Assembly: GCA_905116865.2 (NCBI GenBank)
Contig: CAJHNH020000235.1
Coordinates: forward strand, 234,501-298,500
Direction of reading: 5' to 3'
From: Candidula unifasciata
Lineage: Eukaryota; Mollusca; Gastropoda; Stylommatophora; Geomitridae
DNA length: 64,000 bases
The translations under genes and the position numbers were made by a program. How positions within the stretch are numbered: the stretch's first letter is position 1; each line of letters starts with the position of its first letter. A model generated the notes under the pieces. That model made no database searches. It had not been told where the DNA came from and saw nothing but the letters and a program-made list of their open reading frames with translations. Positions 63,905-64,000 of the stretch are shown piece after piece.

Positions 63905-64000
63905 GAAAGTAATGTGTGTACTTGTAGTTCCGCAGAGTAGTGTATGCTATATACGATGAAAGTAATGTGTGTACTTGTAGTTCCGCAGAGTAGTGTATGC
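63905..64000. repeat. 53-bp tandem repeat, cut by the window end
   Basis: GAAAGTAATGTGTGTACTTG plus TAGTTCCGCAGAGTAGTGTATGC begins at 63905 and again at 63958. Whether more copies follow is outside the window. Confidence 0.85.

Overview
This is eukaryotic, intron-rich and very repeat-rich DNA. Spliced exons carry GT-AG borders, genes are spread over kilobases, and interspersed tRNA-like SINEs, 5'-truncated LINEs, TIR elements and long tandem arrays fill the rest. The mix (Eph receptor, CDCA3-like and ICAD-like genes plus a probable invertebrate neuropeptide precursor) points to a lophotrochozoan, most likely a gastropod mollusc. The species is not determined.

Four protein-coding loci can be supported. 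(1) 1221-1367 (+) is the last coding exon of an Eph receptor tyrosine kinase, the C-terminal half of its SAM domain; the rest lies upstream of the window. (2) 22641-36783 (+) is a complete five-exon coding region for a CDCA3/TOME-1-like cell-cycle protein of 338 aa, with two DPRSP/RTP repeats and a C-terminal KEN box. (3) 42149-50940 (-) is a complete four-exon coding region for an ICAD/DFF45 (DFFA)-like caspase-activated-DNase inhibitor of 213 aa, with a CIDE-N domain, a DEPD caspase-type site and a DFF-C domain. (4) 59709-62658 (-) holds the two 3' coding exons of a small cysteine-rich secreted precursor that I tentatively place in the prohormone-4/ITG-like neuropeptide class. Exon phases are consistent across genes 2 to 4. 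Two further candidate exons (about 8336-8519 and 9676-9871, +) are weak.

Layout: 1-1157 is a polypyrimidine array in the last Eph intron. 1.4-22.6 kb is intergenic, with MITEs, a Tc1-like element carrying a nested hAT element, SINE pairs, LINE fragments and microsatellites. 22.6-36.8 kb is CDCA3; its first coding intron holds a 3.85-kb hAT-derived 31-bp satellite and a 26-bp array. 36.8-42.1 kb is LINE and SINE debris. 42.1-50.9 kb is the ICAD-like gene, with a MITE, LINEs and three tandem arrays in its introns. 51-59.4 kb holds LINEs, a 1.9-kb 16-bp array and a 919-bp TIR element. 59.5-62.7 kb is the neuropeptide-like gene, whose intron holds about 40 copies of a 43-bp repeat. 62.7-64 kb holds LINE and SINE copies and the start of another tandem array.

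The main pattern is that many tandem arrays here are visibly built from transposable-element pieces: hAT subterminal DNA, LINE 3' ends, an in-frame reverse-transcriptase motif and LINE trinucleotide tails. Several insertions are dated relative to each other by nesting and by clean target-site duplications. No bacterial-type operon, CRISPR array, rRNA or functional tRNA gene was seen.
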